Below are positions 27,418-35,200 of a stretch of 64,000 nucleotides of DNA, in pieces. The DNA is from an uncultured Clostridia bacterium (lineage in GTDB: Bacteria; Bacillota; Clostridia; UBA1381): assembly GCA_947631235.1 (NCBI GenBank), contig CANRKO010000004.1:62001-126000 (forward strand), in the 5' to 3' direction. The translations under genes and the position numbers were made by a program. Every line of letters starts with the position of its first letter. Position 1 is the stretch's first letter. The notes beneath the pieces are model-generated. The model worked only from the letters and a program-made list of their open reading frames with translations. It made no database searches and was not told where the DNA came from.

Positions 27418-28449
27418 TTAACTGCCGTTCATGTAGTATTTTACAAGCTTTTCTATCTCATTTGAAATTAAATCGAGACTTGCGAACACCTTTGAGTAGT
27501 TCATTCGCTTTGGCCCTATGACCGTCAGCTTGCCCGCGCCGCCGGACGGCAGCGTGTAGTTCATGCTGACAAGCGAGCTGTCCTGTAAAATTTCAAAATC
27601 GTTTTCCTTGCCTATTTTGGCGTTAATACCCTCGCCGGTGTCGGCGGCGGCAAGCTTTTTAAGCTTTTCCTTGTCGTCGAGGAACGACAACATTCCCCTC
27701 GCCTTCTCAACGTCGGCAAATTCGGGATAACTCAATATTGAATCGGCGTTCGTGACGTATATCTCCGTTTCCGCGTCAGCCGTAACCGTGTCGTAAAGAC
27801 AGTCAAGTATTTTGTCAAGCGCGCTTTCTTTTATAAACCCTTTCGCGCCGTCCTTTATTTTATCAAGCGCGCCGCGTGTGACCTCGTGCGGCTTAATGCC
27901 CGCAAGCGACTTGTTGAGTATCTGCGCCAGTCTCTCGCAGCCCTCGCCCGACAGGTTTACGTTCACCGACGCGCTCCTTACCCTACGCGTCACGATAATC
28001 AGCATAACGGTGTGACTTTCGACGGCAACAACGTCTATCTTTTTAATCTCGCTGTCGTCGTCCTTCGGCGCTGATATTACCGTGGTGTACTCCGTGAGGT
28101 TCGAGGCTATCGCGCCCGCGTAGCGTATGAGTTTTTCGAGTAGGCTCACGCGGCTTTCCAGCATATTTTGAAGCTGTGCAACCGCGTCCATGCCTATCTT
28201 GTAATCCTGCATAAGCGAGTTTACGTAGAAACGGTAGCCCTCGTCGGACGGTATCCTTCCCGCCGAGGTATGGGGCTGAATCAGATAGCCCATTTCCTCC
28301 AAATCCGCCATTTCGTTGCGTATGGTCGCGCTCGAAAGTCCGAGGTTTTCCTTTTTGGAGATCGCGCGCGAGCCGACCGGCTCAGCCGTACCGATGTATT
28401 CGTCAATGATTGCCTGAAGGATTTTCTTTTTTCTGTCGTTTAAATCCAT
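27418..28449 (-). CDS. hrcA: HrcA, heat-shock repressor
   Basis: Winged-helix repressor that binds CIRCE and is kept active by GroE. 343 residues, the family's usual length, with the N-terminal DLNDRKKKILQAIIDEYIGTAEPVGSR helix-turn-helix and LSSATIRNEMADLEEMGYLIQPHTSAGRIP wing, then the GAF-like domain. The ATG at 28449 has GGAAGGA in front; a TTG six codons upstream is a weaker choice. First gene of hrcA-grpE-dnaK and surely self-regulated through the CIRCE next to it. Confidence 0.96.
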   Translation of the reverse strand: MDLNDRKKKILQAIIDEYIGTAEPVGSRAISKKENLGLSSATIRNEMADLEEMGYLIQPHTSAGRIPSDEGYRFYVNSLMQDYKIGMDAVAQLQNMLESRVSLLEKLIRYAGAIASNLTEYTTVISAPKDDDSEIKKIDVVAVESHTVMLIIVTRRVRSASVNVNLSGEGCERLAQILNKSLAGIKPHEVTRGALDKIKDGAKGFIKESALDKILDCLYDTVTADAETEIYVTNADSILSYPEFADVEKARGMLSFLDDKEKLKKLAAADTGEGINAKIGKENDFEILQDSSLVSMNYTLPSGGAGKLTVIGPKRMNYSKVFASLDLISNEIEKLVKYYMNGS

Positions 28450-28479
28450 CGCAATCCTTCCTTTCAACCGGTTTCTTTG

Positions 28480-28506
28480 TTAGCACTCGTTCTCGTCGAG
28501 TGCTAA
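28480..28506. promoter_or_regulatory. CIRCE operator
   Basis: Exact consensus TTAGCACTC, 9 nt, GAGTGCTAA, placed between the hrcA promoter and its ribosome site, where HrcA binding blocks the operon. Confidence 0.97.
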
Positions 28507-28513
28507 CAAGTAT

Positions 28514-28542
28514 AAGATACCATTATTATACGGAAAAGTCAA
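28514..28542 (-). promoter_or_regulatory. Sigma-A promoter of hrcA-grpE-dnaK
   Basis: Minus strand TTGACT (28542-28537), 17-nt spacer, TATCTT (28519-28514), directly upstream of CIRCE. Confidence 0.7.
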
Positions 28543-28602
28543 GCGGTTCATTCAACTTTTAACAAATTATTCATAAATTATATGGAAAGTGGTTGCAAAT
28601 AA

Positions 28603-28622
28603 AAAGCTCGTTACCGAGCTTT
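28603..28622 (-). terminator. Terminator after the first toxin-antitoxin pair
   Basis: Hairpin AAAGCTCG-GTAA-CGAGCTTT followed on the minus strand by TTATTT. It separates the toxin gene from the hrcA promoter. Confidence 0.75.
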
Positions 28623-28631
28623 GTTTTTCTA

Positions 28632-28883
28632 TCATAGATTTTTGTATACTTGTCCGCGGCTGTCAACGTCAATAACGACCACCACCAACCTGCCGTTGTC
28701 AACGATATATATGGCACGATATTTTCCTATACGCAATCGCATCAACCCGTCATGTCCTCTTAACGGCTTTATATCCTCGCCCTTCGGAAGTTTTTCTATC
28801 TCCCTGACAATTCTTATCCGTTCATTCGGCGACAGTTTGTCCAGAAATTTCTTGGCGCTTTTCTTTAATACAATGCGGTACAT
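28632..28883 (-). CDS. RelE/ParE-family toxin
   Basis: 83-residue basic protein (MYRIVLKKSAKKFLDKLSPN, then IRIVREIEKLPKGEDIKPLRG, LMRLRIGKYRAIYIVDNGRL, VVVVIDVDSRGQVYKNL). The KxxKKFLDKL helix, the PLRG turn, RLRIGKYRAIY and the DSRGQVY ending are those of RelE-type toxins, many of which cut mRNA on the ribosome. The ATG overlaps the stop of the upstream small gene (TAATG), the normal antitoxin-first coupling. ParE-type gyrase poisoning cannot be excluded. Confidence 0.85.
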   Translation of the reverse strand: MYRIVLKKSAKKFLDKLSPNERIRIVREIEKLPKGEDIKPLRGHDGLMRLRIGKYRAIYIVDNGRLVVVVIDVDSRGQVYKNL

Positions 28884-29101
28884 TACGCGATACCCCATTC
28901 CTTTTTACATTCATCGAGCGAATATTCCTCGTCCTTTGACGGGTCGGGATCGTCCAAATATCGTTGATACAGCGATTCGCAGAACATTTCGTCTTCAATA
29001 TCGTCATCAAACTGCATTCCCTGTAACAGCATCACTATATAAGGCATTTTATATTCGGGCAAAGCGTTGATTATATCTATGGCTTTTTCTCTGTTTGACA
29101 T
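28883..29101 (-). CDS. Antitoxin partner of the RelE-like toxin
   Basis: 72-residue acidic protein (MSNREKAIDIINALPEYKMP, later DDDIEDEMFCESLYQRYLDD and SKDEEYSLDECKKEWGIA). Such short Asp/Glu-rich proteins with an N-terminal helical part are common partners of RelE-family toxins in Clostridia. The ATG at 29101 is preferred over a GTG at 29110 that would sit on the AGGAG ribosome site. Function is inferred from its coupling with the toxin and its own promoter. Confidence 0.75.
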   Translation of the reverse strand: MSNREKAIDIINALPEYKMPYIVMLLQGMQFDDDIEDEMFCESLYQRYLDDPDPSKDEEYSLDECKKEWGIA

Positions 29102-29135
29102 CGTAATCACACTCCTTGCTTGTTTTTATGTATAT

Positions 29136-29164
29136 AGTATATCATACGGATATGTAATATGCAA
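29136..29164 (-). promoter_or_regulatory. Promoter of the first toxin-antitoxin pair
   Basis: Minus strand TTGCAT (29164-29159), 17-nt spacer, TATACT (29141-29136), 35 nt before the antitoxin start. Confidence 0.7.
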
Positions 29165-29185
29165 GCGCAATGTTTTTGTGCTTTT

Positions 29186-29458
29186 TCAAAATATATCGCT
29201 GTGAGTTCCCGTTCGGGTCAGGTAGAGAATAAGATTTTCACCGTCGATTTCGTAGACCAAAAGCCAGTCGGGAGTAATGTGACATTCACGACAGCCTTGG
29301 TATGCCCCGCTCAGACTGTGGTCTTTATATTCGGCGGGCAGTTGTCTTTCTTCCGCAAGTATCCCGATAACCTTCTCAAGCAATCCTTTATCGTATCCCC
29401 GTTTTTTAATGCGTTTATAATCTTTCTTAAAGATACTATGGTATTTAATCGTCAGCAT
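29186..29458 (-). CDS. YafQ-family toxin
   Basis: 90-residue toxin of the RelE superfamily, YafQ type: YHSIFKKDYKRIKKRGYDKG start, LPAEYKDHSLSGAYQGCREC, HITPDWLLVYEIDGENLILY and the TRTGTHSDIF end. Conserved YafQ catalytic-type residues (DHxLxG, C/RECHI, LxRTGTHSDLF) are all present, so it looks active as an mRNA endonuclease. Its start overlaps the antitoxin end by 14 nt. Confidence 0.9.
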   Translation of the reverse strand: MLTIKYHSIFKKDYKRIKKRGYDKGLLEKVIGILAEERQLPAEYKDHSLSGAYQGCRECHITPDWLLVYEIDGENLILYLTRTGTHSDIF

Positions 29459-29717
29459 CCAAATCCTCCATTAACTCCGCAACGGAAGAAAATCCGCGGC
29501 TTAAACCGACTCCCTGTCTTGTCTCGGCTATCGCCCTCAACGTTTCGGAGTTCTGCGTTGACATTTCAAGCCGAAAAGGGATAGCCTGTTCACGGACAGC
29601 CTGTCTGAGAAATATATTCACAGCCGTGCTGAGATTGAGTCCGAGACTTTCAAAAAGTTTCTGCGATTCCTGTTTCAAAGCCGAATCAATTTTAATGGTC
29701 GTACTTACTGCAGCCAT
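29445..29717 (-). CDS. RelB/DinJ-family antitoxin
   Basis: 90-residue antitoxin with a ribbon-helix-helix start (STTIKIDSALKQESQKLFES, LGLNLSTAVNIFLRQAVREQ, AIPFRLEM) and a long C-terminal toxin-binding tail. Typical partner of YafQ; it should repress its own promoter. GGAGG precedes the ATG. Confidence 0.9.
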   Translation of the reverse strand: MAAVSTTIKIDSALKQESQKLFESLGLNLSTAVNIFLRQAVREQAIPFRLEMSTQNSETLRAIAETRQGVGLSRGFSSVAELMEDLDADD

Positions 29718-29738
29718 ATTATCGCCTCCTTTAATTAT

Positions 29739-29768
29739 ATTATACAGCCGTTATACATACTTTGTCAA
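29739..29768 (-). promoter_or_regulatory. Promoter of the RelB-YafQ pair
   Basis: Minus strand TTGACA (29768-29763), 18-nt spacer, TATAAT (29744-29739), about 20 nt before the antitoxin start. Confidence 0.8.
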
Positions 29769-29800
29769 TACTATTATAGCTCAATAATCACATTATATAC

Positions 29801-29832
29801 AAAAAAAGAAGTCCCTGCGGACTTCTTTTTTT
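29801..29832 (-). terminator. Terminator after rpsT
   Basis: AAAGAAGTCC-CTGC-GGACTTCTTT with A and T tracts, directly after the rpsT stop. Confidence 0.85.
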
Positions 29833-29833
29833 C

Positions 29834-30097
29834 TTATGATATTTTTGCGAGTTTAAGAGCAAGCTGCGACTTCTTTCTTGCAGCGTTGTTCTTATGGAGA
29901 ATACCCTGGCTGACGCCCTTGTCAAGCTTCTTGACCGCGTCGTTAAACAAAGCCTGTACATTCTCCTTATCGCCCTCGCTGACAGCCGTTTCAAACTTCT
30001 TTATCGCCGTCTTGAGAGCCGTTTTGTGAGAGAGATTTATGAGCGTCTTTTTTTCAGCTACTCTTACTCTCTTCTTTGCCGACTTAATGTTTGGCAC
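29834..30097 (-). CDS. rpsT: Ribosomal protein S20
   Basis: Small-subunit protein that binds 16S rRNA. 87 residues, the normal length, starting at GTG (PNIKSAKKRVRVAEKKTLIN), with FETAVSEGDKENVQALFNDA and the basic end GILHKNNAARKKSQLALKLA. The GTG at 30097 is chosen for a GGAGG 9 nt upstream and family length. Single-gene unit with own promoter and terminator. Confidence 0.96.
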   Translation of the reverse strand: MPNIKSAKKRVRVAEKKTLINLSHKTALKTAIKKFETAVSEGDKENVQALFNDAVKKLDKGVSQGILHKNNAARKKSQLALKLAKIS

Positions 30098-30139
30098 TTC
30101 TTGTACACCTCCGCGAAATATAATCTTAAATACCGTAAT

Positions 30140-30168
30140 ATTATATACCAACGCGCGTGTGATTGCAA
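30140..30168 (-). promoter_or_regulatory. Sigma-A promoter of rpsT
   Basis: Minus strand TTGCAA (30168-30163), 17-nt spacer, TATAAT (30145-30140). Confidence 0.75.
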
Positions 30169-30270
30169 GAAGTTTTTTGCTTTTTCGGGGGATTTATATA
30201 ATTTGACCAAAACAATGCCGAAATAGCCGTTTTTCACTGTGAAATTTATGTAAACCCTTGGCAAAATATC

Positions 30271-31014
30271 CTACATTTTGAGCATTGTCTTGTAATACGC
30301 GAGACTTTTCGGGTTTATGTCAAGCTGCGTTAAAACGTACCACTCCGCGAGAGAGCCGAGCCGCGCCGTAAGGTCATCCGACGCGGTAAAAGACAGCATT
30401 TTCTTATCCTCCGACGACACTATATACGAAAGCGCCCGATACAGCGCGCCGTCAAATTTTATAATATTACCGCCGCCGCACTTTTTACATACCGCCCCGC
30501 CCTTTTCAACGTCGAATGCGTACACGTCGCCGCCGCCGCAGGACGAGCAGCCGACGAGGCTTGGCATATACCCTTCGGCGCACATCATTTTAAGTTCGTA
30601 CACCGCCTTTACCTTCGCCGCGTCCTCGTTCTTGTACGCGAGAGCGTACACGCAGTTGAGGAAAATATGCAGCAGTCTCGCGTCGGGATTGCCCGAACCC
30701 AAAATCCCATACGTTATATCCGCAAGATACGCGCAGAGCGAAAGCTTTTTTATATCCTCCGTCACGGGCAGGAACGCGTCTATTGTGTCGGACGATCGGA
30801 CTGTCATAATATCACTGTTAGCCTTTGACGACAATTCAAAATCAGCCCAGCAAAGGAACTGACCGGAGGCGGCAGCCTTGCTTCTCGACTTTCCCGCGCC
30901 GTAGCTTACCGCCTTCACTATACCGCAGTCCTCGGTGAATATGCTGAGCATCCTGTGACCCTCGCCGTAATCGGTCTGTCTTATGATAATACCCTTCGTC
31001 CTGATTTGCGCCAT
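30271..31014 (-). CDS. recO: RecO, DNA repair protein
   Basis: RecFOR pathway protein that loads RecA on SSB-coated DNA and anneals strands. 247 residues: OB-fold N-terminus (TKGIIIRQTDYGEGHRMLSI), helical middle, and a zinc finger with CSSC and CKKC near 155-180. It is the last gene of the yqfC operon; its first 34 nt overlap the yqzL end in another frame. Confidence 0.94.
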   Translation of the reverse strand: MAQIRTKGIIIRQTDYGEGHRMLSIFTEDCGIVKAVSYGAGKSRSKAAASGQFLCWADFELSSKANSDIMTVRSSDTIDAFLPVTEDIKKLSLCAYLADITYGILGSGNPDARLLHIFLNCVYALAYKNEDAAKVKAVYELKMMCAEGYMPSLVGCSSCGGGDVYAFDVEKGGAVCKKCGGGNIIKFDGALYRALSYIVSSEDKKMLSFTASDDLTARLGSLAEWYVLTQLDINPKSLAYYKTMLKM

Positions 31015-31160
31015 GGATTTTCCTTTTCCTCGTCGTCATAGCAGCCCGACGCCCACTTGTATAACAGGTACGACTCTATATTGCCTGTCTGCAAAAAAGT
31101 GTCCCAGTTATTGCCTGTCTGCGTCACGGGCTCGATTGCGATTTCCGTTTCCTCGTTCAT
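30981..31160 (-). CDS. yqzL: YqzL-family small protein
   Basis: 59-residue protein (MNEETEIAIEPVTQTGNNWD, TFLQTGNIESYLLYKWASGC, YDDEEKENPWRKSGRRVLS). The core WDTFLQTGNIESYLLYK matches the YqzL family, whose gene in Bacillus sits between era and recO, as here. GGAGG is found just upstream. The protein overlaps recO by 34 nt, so translation may be coupled. Role unknown. The C-terminal tail past YKW is longer than in Bacillus. Confidence 0.85.
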   Translation of the reverse strand: MNEETEIAIEPVTQTGNNWDTFLQTGNIESYLLYKWASGCYDDEEKENPWRKSGRRVLS

Positions 31161-31232
31161 TTCCCTAACCTCCGATTAATGTAGTGTTTTTATGTTTGTC
31201 CTTTGCTGCGGAGGTTATACTGTCACTATTTG

Positions 31233-32135
31233 CTATTCATTTTTTAAGCCGAAATTTTTAATCAGATAATCGCTGTTGCGCCAGTCGGGCTTTACCTTTA
31301 CCCACAACTCGAGATACGCTTTTTTGTCGAGCATTTTCTCTATGTCGCCGCGCGCCATCGTGCCGATTTTTTTCAGCATATCGCCGTTCTTTCCTATAAT
31401 AATGCCCTTGTGCGACGCTTTCTCGCAGTAGATCGTCGCGTATATGTTCGTTATCTTCGGCTTTTCCTGCATTTTCGTTATCTCTATCGCGACGCCGTGC
31501 GGCACCTCCTTGTCGAGCAGCCACAGCATTTTCTCGCGTATTATTTCAGCCGCTATCTGCTTTTCCGACCGGTCGGTGACGGTTTCGGGGTCGTAAAACT
31601 CGGGGCCTTCCTCCAGATATTCCTCTATGTCGTGAAGGAGTATGTCCACGCCGTCGTTCGTTTTCGCGCTTATCGGCACTATCGAGTCAAAGCCGTACAT
31701 ACTCGAATAGTCGGCTATGACCGGCAGCAGTTCCTCCTTACGCATGAGGTCTACCTTGTTCAGCACGAGTATGCACGGCAGACCCGTTTTGTCTATGCTC
31801 TTTACTATTTCACGCTCCGTGTCCTGTATCCTTCGGCTCGCGTCCACGACAAAAATAAGCACATCCGTGTCATCCATGCTCGACGCTGCGGCGTTTACCA
31901 TGTACTGACCGAGCTTGTTGTGCGGCTTATGTATGCCGGGCGTGTCGGTAAAAATTATCTGTTCCTCGTCGGTCGAATACACCGCGAGTATTTTGCTGCG
32001 CGTTGTCTGGGGCTTGTCGGATATTATCGCTATCTTCTGTCCGACTATCGCGTTCAGAAGAGTAGATTTGCCGACGTTCGGCATACCGATTATTGCCGCG
32101 AAACCCGATTTGAAATGTTTGTTTTCCTTTTTCAT
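31233..32135 (-). CDS. era: Era, ribosome-assembly GTPase
   Basis: GTPase that binds the 3' end of 16S rRNA during 30S maturation. 300 residues: G1 GMPNVGKSTLLNA near 17, G2/switch KPQTTRSKI, G3 DTPGIHKPH, G4 NKVD near 125, G5 ISAKTNDG, and a C-terminal KH domain with KGIIIGKNGDMLKKIG near 240. Confidence 0.98.
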   Translation of the reverse strand: MKKENKHFKSGFAAIIGMPNVGKSTLLNAIVGQKIAIISDKPQTTRSKILAVYSTDEEQIIFTDTPGIHKPHNKLGQYMVNAAASSMDDTDVLIFVVDASRRIQDTEREIVKSIDKTGLPCILVLNKVDLMRKEELLPVIADYSSMYGFDSIVPISAKTNDGVDILLHDIEEYLEEGPEFYDPETVTDRSEKQIAAEIIREKMLWLLDKEVPHGVAIEITKMQEKPKITNIYATIYCEKASHKGIIIGKNGDMLKKIGTMARGDIEKMLDKKAYLELWVKVKPDWRNSDYLIKNFGLKNE

Positions 32136-32155
32136 ATTTTTCTCCCGTACTTGGT

Positions 32156-32644
32156 TTAGTCCCGCGTTATGCCGAGCGACGCGAGTACGCTCTCCTGTTT
32201 TTCGTTCATCACGCGCTCGCCCTCCGCGTCGTCAACGTGGTCGTAGCCCAAAAGGTGCAGCATCGAGTGCGCCGTCAAAAACGATACCTCGCGCAGCAGG
32301 CTGTGACCGTACTCCTTCGCCTGACGCGCCGCGCGTTCCATCGAAATCACTATATCGCCGAGCATAACGCACTCGCCGTCCGTTTCGTATTCGCCGTCGG
32401 CAATGCCGTTTTCGTCAAATTCGAGCAGCGGGAACGACAAAACGTCGGTAGGCTTGTCTATATCGCGGTTTGACTTGTTTATTTCGCGTATCGTCTCGTC
32501 GTCGGTGAGCGTGACACTTATCTGCGCGTCAAAATCACATTCCTCGCTTTCGAGCGTTCTCTCGCACACACGACGTATCGCGATTTCTATCTCCTCCGTT
32601 ACCGGCAAAGCATCCTGCCCGTTTTCAAGAATTATGTCAACCAT
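32156..32644 (-). CDS. ybeY: YbeY, rRNA maturation endonuclease
   Basis: Zinc-dependent ribonuclease for 16S 3' end maturation and ribosome quality control. 162 residues with TDDETIREINKSNRDIDKPTDVLSFPL, GDIVISMERA and the zinc motif HSMLHLLGYDH near 127. Its first codons overlap the phoH end by 8 nt. Confidence 0.96.
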   Translation of the reverse strand: MVDIILENGQDALPVTEEIEIAIRRVCERTLESEECDFDAQISVTLTDDETIREINKSNRDIDKPTDVLSFPLLEFDENGIADGEYETDGECVMLGDIVISMERAARQAKEYGHSLLREVSFLTAHSMLHLLGYDHVDDAEGERVMNEKQESVLASLGITRD

Positions 32645-33626
32645 TGTTCCTCCGTCTCGCTCTCTTTCTCTCCTGTTCCTCGTCGTACTTCGCGTATGCT
32701 TTTATAATCTGCTGCACAAGCGGGTGGCGCACAACGTCCTTTTCGGTAAACTCGCAGAACGCTATACCCTCGATGCCTTTAAGTATCTTCATGGCTTCTT
32801 TAAGTCCGCTGCGCTTTTCGCCGGGAAGGTCTATCTGCGTAATGTCGCCCGTCACGATTGCCTTCGAGCCGTAGCCGATACGCGTCAGGAACATCTTCAT
32901 CTGCTCCGGCGTGGTGTTCTGCGCCTCGTCGAGAATTATGAACGCGTTGTCGAGCGTTCTGCCGCGCATGTACGCAAGCGGCGCGACCTCTATCACGCCC
33001 TTTTCCTGATATCTCAAAAATCCCTCGCCGCCGAGCATCTCGTACATTCCGTCATAGAGCGGTCTCAGATACGGGTCAACCTTGTTTTGCAAATCGCCGG
33101 GCAGAAATCCGAGTTTTTCGCCCGCTTCGACCGCAGGGCGCGTCAGAATAATACGGTTTACCTCCTTGCTCCTAAGAGCCGTAACGGCTCTCGCGACGGC
33201 AAGGTACGTCTTGCCCGTGCCGGCGGGACCGATGCCGAATATGATGGTGTTATTGTCTATGGCCTCGACGTAACGCTTCTGACCGAGTGTTTTTGTCTTT
33301 ATCGGGTGTCCCTTCACGCTCACGGCTATGCAGTCGTCGCCCATCATCTTTATGTCGATGCCGCCGTGCTCCTGTATCATTTCGAGCGCGTACATCACCT
33401 TTTGCGTGTCCACTCTCTCGCCCCTGCCTATGATTTGCACGAGCATATTCACAACGTCGAACGCCTTATCCACGTTTTCCTCGCCGCCCGTTATGTGGAG
33501 CGAGCCGTCGCGCGCGGCGATGTTTACGTTCAGCGTCTTTTCCAAAAGCTTTACGTTCTCGTCAAAGCTGCCGAAAAGATTTGCAATATCAATCTCCTGC
33601 GGTACTTCTATCTGTCTCGTCGTCAA
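32637..33626 (-). CDS. phoH: PhoH-like ATPase (YbeZ)
   Basis: P-loop ATPase that works with YbeY in rRNA processing. 329 residues: N-terminal KH-like part (NVNIAARDGSLHITGG), Walker A FGIGPAGTGKTYLAVA near 130, TRPAVEAGEKLGFLPGDLQ, Walker B AFIILDEAQNTTPEQMKMFLTR near 225 and TGDITQIDLP. The TTG at 33626 is chosen because AAAGGAG lies 9 nt upstream; an ATG at 33677 would overlap yqfD by 89 nt. Even so it overlaps the yqfD end by 38 nt. Confidence 0.93.
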   Translation of the reverse strand: MTTRQIEVPQEIDIANLFGSFDENVKLLEKTLNVNIAARDGSLHITGGEENVDKAFDVVNMLVQIIGRGERVDTQKVMYALEMIQEHGGIDIKMMGDDCIAVSVKGHPIKTKTLGQKRYVEAIDNNTIIFGIGPAGTGKTYLAVARAVTALRSKEVNRIILTRPAVEAGEKLGFLPGDLQNKVDPYLRPLYDGMYEMLGGEGFLRYQEKGVIEVAPLAYMRGRTLDNAFIILDEAQNTTPEQMKMFLTRIGYGSKAIVTGDITQIDLPGEKRSGLKEAMKILKGIEGIAFCEFTEKDVVRHPLVQQIIKAYAKYDEEQERKRARRRNNG

Positions 33627-34845
33627 TATTTTTCTCTCCTTTATCCTCCGCCGCCCCGATAGGTACGGACGCGGCAATGTTTTCCGTGAAATTCATCCTT
33701 ACGGTTACTTTTATTGTTTCATTATCGGTCTGTTCGTATTCAATGCTCTTGTCGTCAAGCTGCGCGCCCGGTGTAAGCTCCTTCGCGATTTTTTCTTCAA
33801 GTTCGTTCTTCGCGTTTTCAAGCACCGTTTCGAGCGGTATCTGCTCGGTCGTGACGTTTACCTCGTCAAACTCGACGGTATTGAGCGCGACGCCGCTGTA
33901 GCCGAAAAACGGTATGTTAAGCTCAAATCGGTTCTCGGTGCGGTCGCAGTTTTCGTACGTCACATTTCCGTGCGGCAGCGACAGTGCCTTGCCGAAAAGC
34001 TCGAGTACGCGCAACCGCTTGCGTCTGCCCGTCGGAGTGCGTACCTCGCGCGTCAGCTTATATTCGCCAGACGCGGTATGCGTTGTGTACGCGCGTACCT
34101 CCGCTATGGAGTGGATCAGTATGTACTTTTCGGCGTCGCCCTCGCGGTACGCCGAGACCGTACCCGCCACGAGAAGGTCGCCCGTGTTTACCGCGTCGCC
34201 CTCTCTCACGCGTTCCTCGCCCGCCTTGACGGTCATGCCGCGCACCACTCCGTCGCACGACGCGACAATGTCGCACGGCTCGCTTTTGTCCACGACCGAG
34301 GGCGGTATTATTTTCTCGTATACCTGCACTCTCGCCTTTACGCCGTCGATGTACACCCACGCCCACGCGAGACCGTCCGTGCCTTCGAGCAGCTTTTTCT
34401 TCATCGTCATACCGTCGGGCAGACTTTTTTTGAGACTGCCGCGCTTTACGCCTATCCCGTCGAGCGTCGCGGTTATGCTGTCTATGTATTTGTCGTCCGC
34501 GCCGTCTATTTCGATAAGCCATATTCGTCCCGCGCACTGCGCCGCTATGACGACGCATATCGAAACGGCGATAAGGAGCGGTATACGGTACCTTCTTGCG
34601 TAAGCTGCGCGGCGGACGGTGTGCTTTTCCTTTATCCGTACCCTTACGCGGCACTTTTTCGCCGCGTCCCGCACACGCGTAAAATCGCGCGCGTCCATTT
34701 CTATGAGTATACCCTTGTCCGACAGCCGCGCTCCGTAAATTCTAAAGCCGCGCCTTAGGCATATGCTTAAAAATCTCGGTGCGTTTTTCCCATACACGTT
34801 TATTATAACATATCCGCGCAGAAATTTAAAGAACTTATTTAACAT
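33589..34845 (-). CDS. yqfD: Sporulation protein YqfD
   Basis: Membrane protein of the spoIV/YqfD family, made in the mother cell in Bacillus under sigma-E and linked to spore development. 418 residues: small N-terminal domain (FFKFLRGYVIINVYGKNAPR), basic stretch, one membrane helix (about 88-107, IPLLIAVSICVVIAAQCAG), then a large extracytoplasmic region (IEIDGADDKYIDSI, WAWVYIDGVKARVQVYEKI, CDIVASCDGVVRGMTVKAGE). It overlaps yqfC by 11 nt. Confidence 0.92.
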   Translation of the reverse strand: MLNKFFKFLRGYVIINVYGKNAPRFLSICLRRGFRIYGARLSDKGILIEMDARDFTRVRDAAKKCRVRVRIKEKHTVRRAAYARRYRIPLLIAVSICVVIAAQCAGRIWLIEIDGADDKYIDSITATLDGIGVKRGSLKKSLPDGMTMKKKLLEGTDGLAWAWVYIDGVKARVQVYEKIIPPSVVDKSEPCDIVASCDGVVRGMTVKAGEERVREGDAVNTGDLLVAGTVSAYREGDAEKYILIHSIAEVRAYTTHTASGEYKLTREVRTPTGRRKRLRVLELFGKALSLPHGNVTYENCDRTENRFELNIPFFGYSGVALNTVEFDEVNVTTEQIPLETVLENAKNELEEKIAKELTPGAQLDDKSIEYEQTDNETIKVTVRMNFTENIAASVPIGAAEDKGEKNIDDETDRSTAGD

Positions 34846-35116
34846 TTTTTACCTCGTACTCTATTTTTTTAAACCTTCCGCTTATAAGTATATCCTCGCG
34901 CCGCACAGCCGCTATTTCGAGTTTGTCTCCGTAAACCGTCACTCTGCCTATGCCGGAGGACACGCTTATCGAATTTTCGTCAAAGCCCGCGATGCCGCGG
35001 TAGTTTTCTATATATATCTCCCTATCGCCCGTAACCGTTATGCGCGGCATGTCCATTATGACGTCCTTCGGCACGCCCCACGCGTCGGCTACCAGCTCCG
35101 ACAGCTTTTTTCCCAT
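34835..35116 (-). CDS. yqfC: Sporulation protein YqfC
   Basis: 93-residue protein (MGKKLSELVADAWGVPKDVI, MDMPRITVTGDREIYIENYR, GIAGFDENSISVSSGIGRVT, then GDKLEIAAVRREDILISGRF) of the YqfC/YabP family, sigma-E dependent in Bacillus. First gene of the yqfC-yqfD-phoH-ybeY-era-yqzL-recO unit, the conserved Firmicutes order with pgpH, dgkA and cdd missing. The ATG at 35116 has GGGAG upstream; a TTG two codons earlier is the alternative. Confidence 0.92.
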   Translation of the reverse strand: MGKKLSELVADAWGVPKDVIMDMPRITVTGDREIYIENYRGIAGFDENSISVSSGIGRVTVYGDKLEIAAVRREDILISGRFKKIEYEVKNVK

Positions 35117-35200
35117 TCTCAATCACTCCCTTTTTATTTTTATGTGCATTTTACGCGTTTATGTACAATATTATGTTATGTGCGTGCGGAGGTGTTTTTT

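Noticed and set aside
33328-34758. 476-codon plus-strand frame over phoH and yqfD
   Set aside because: It covers two conserved minus-strand genes and has no family features.
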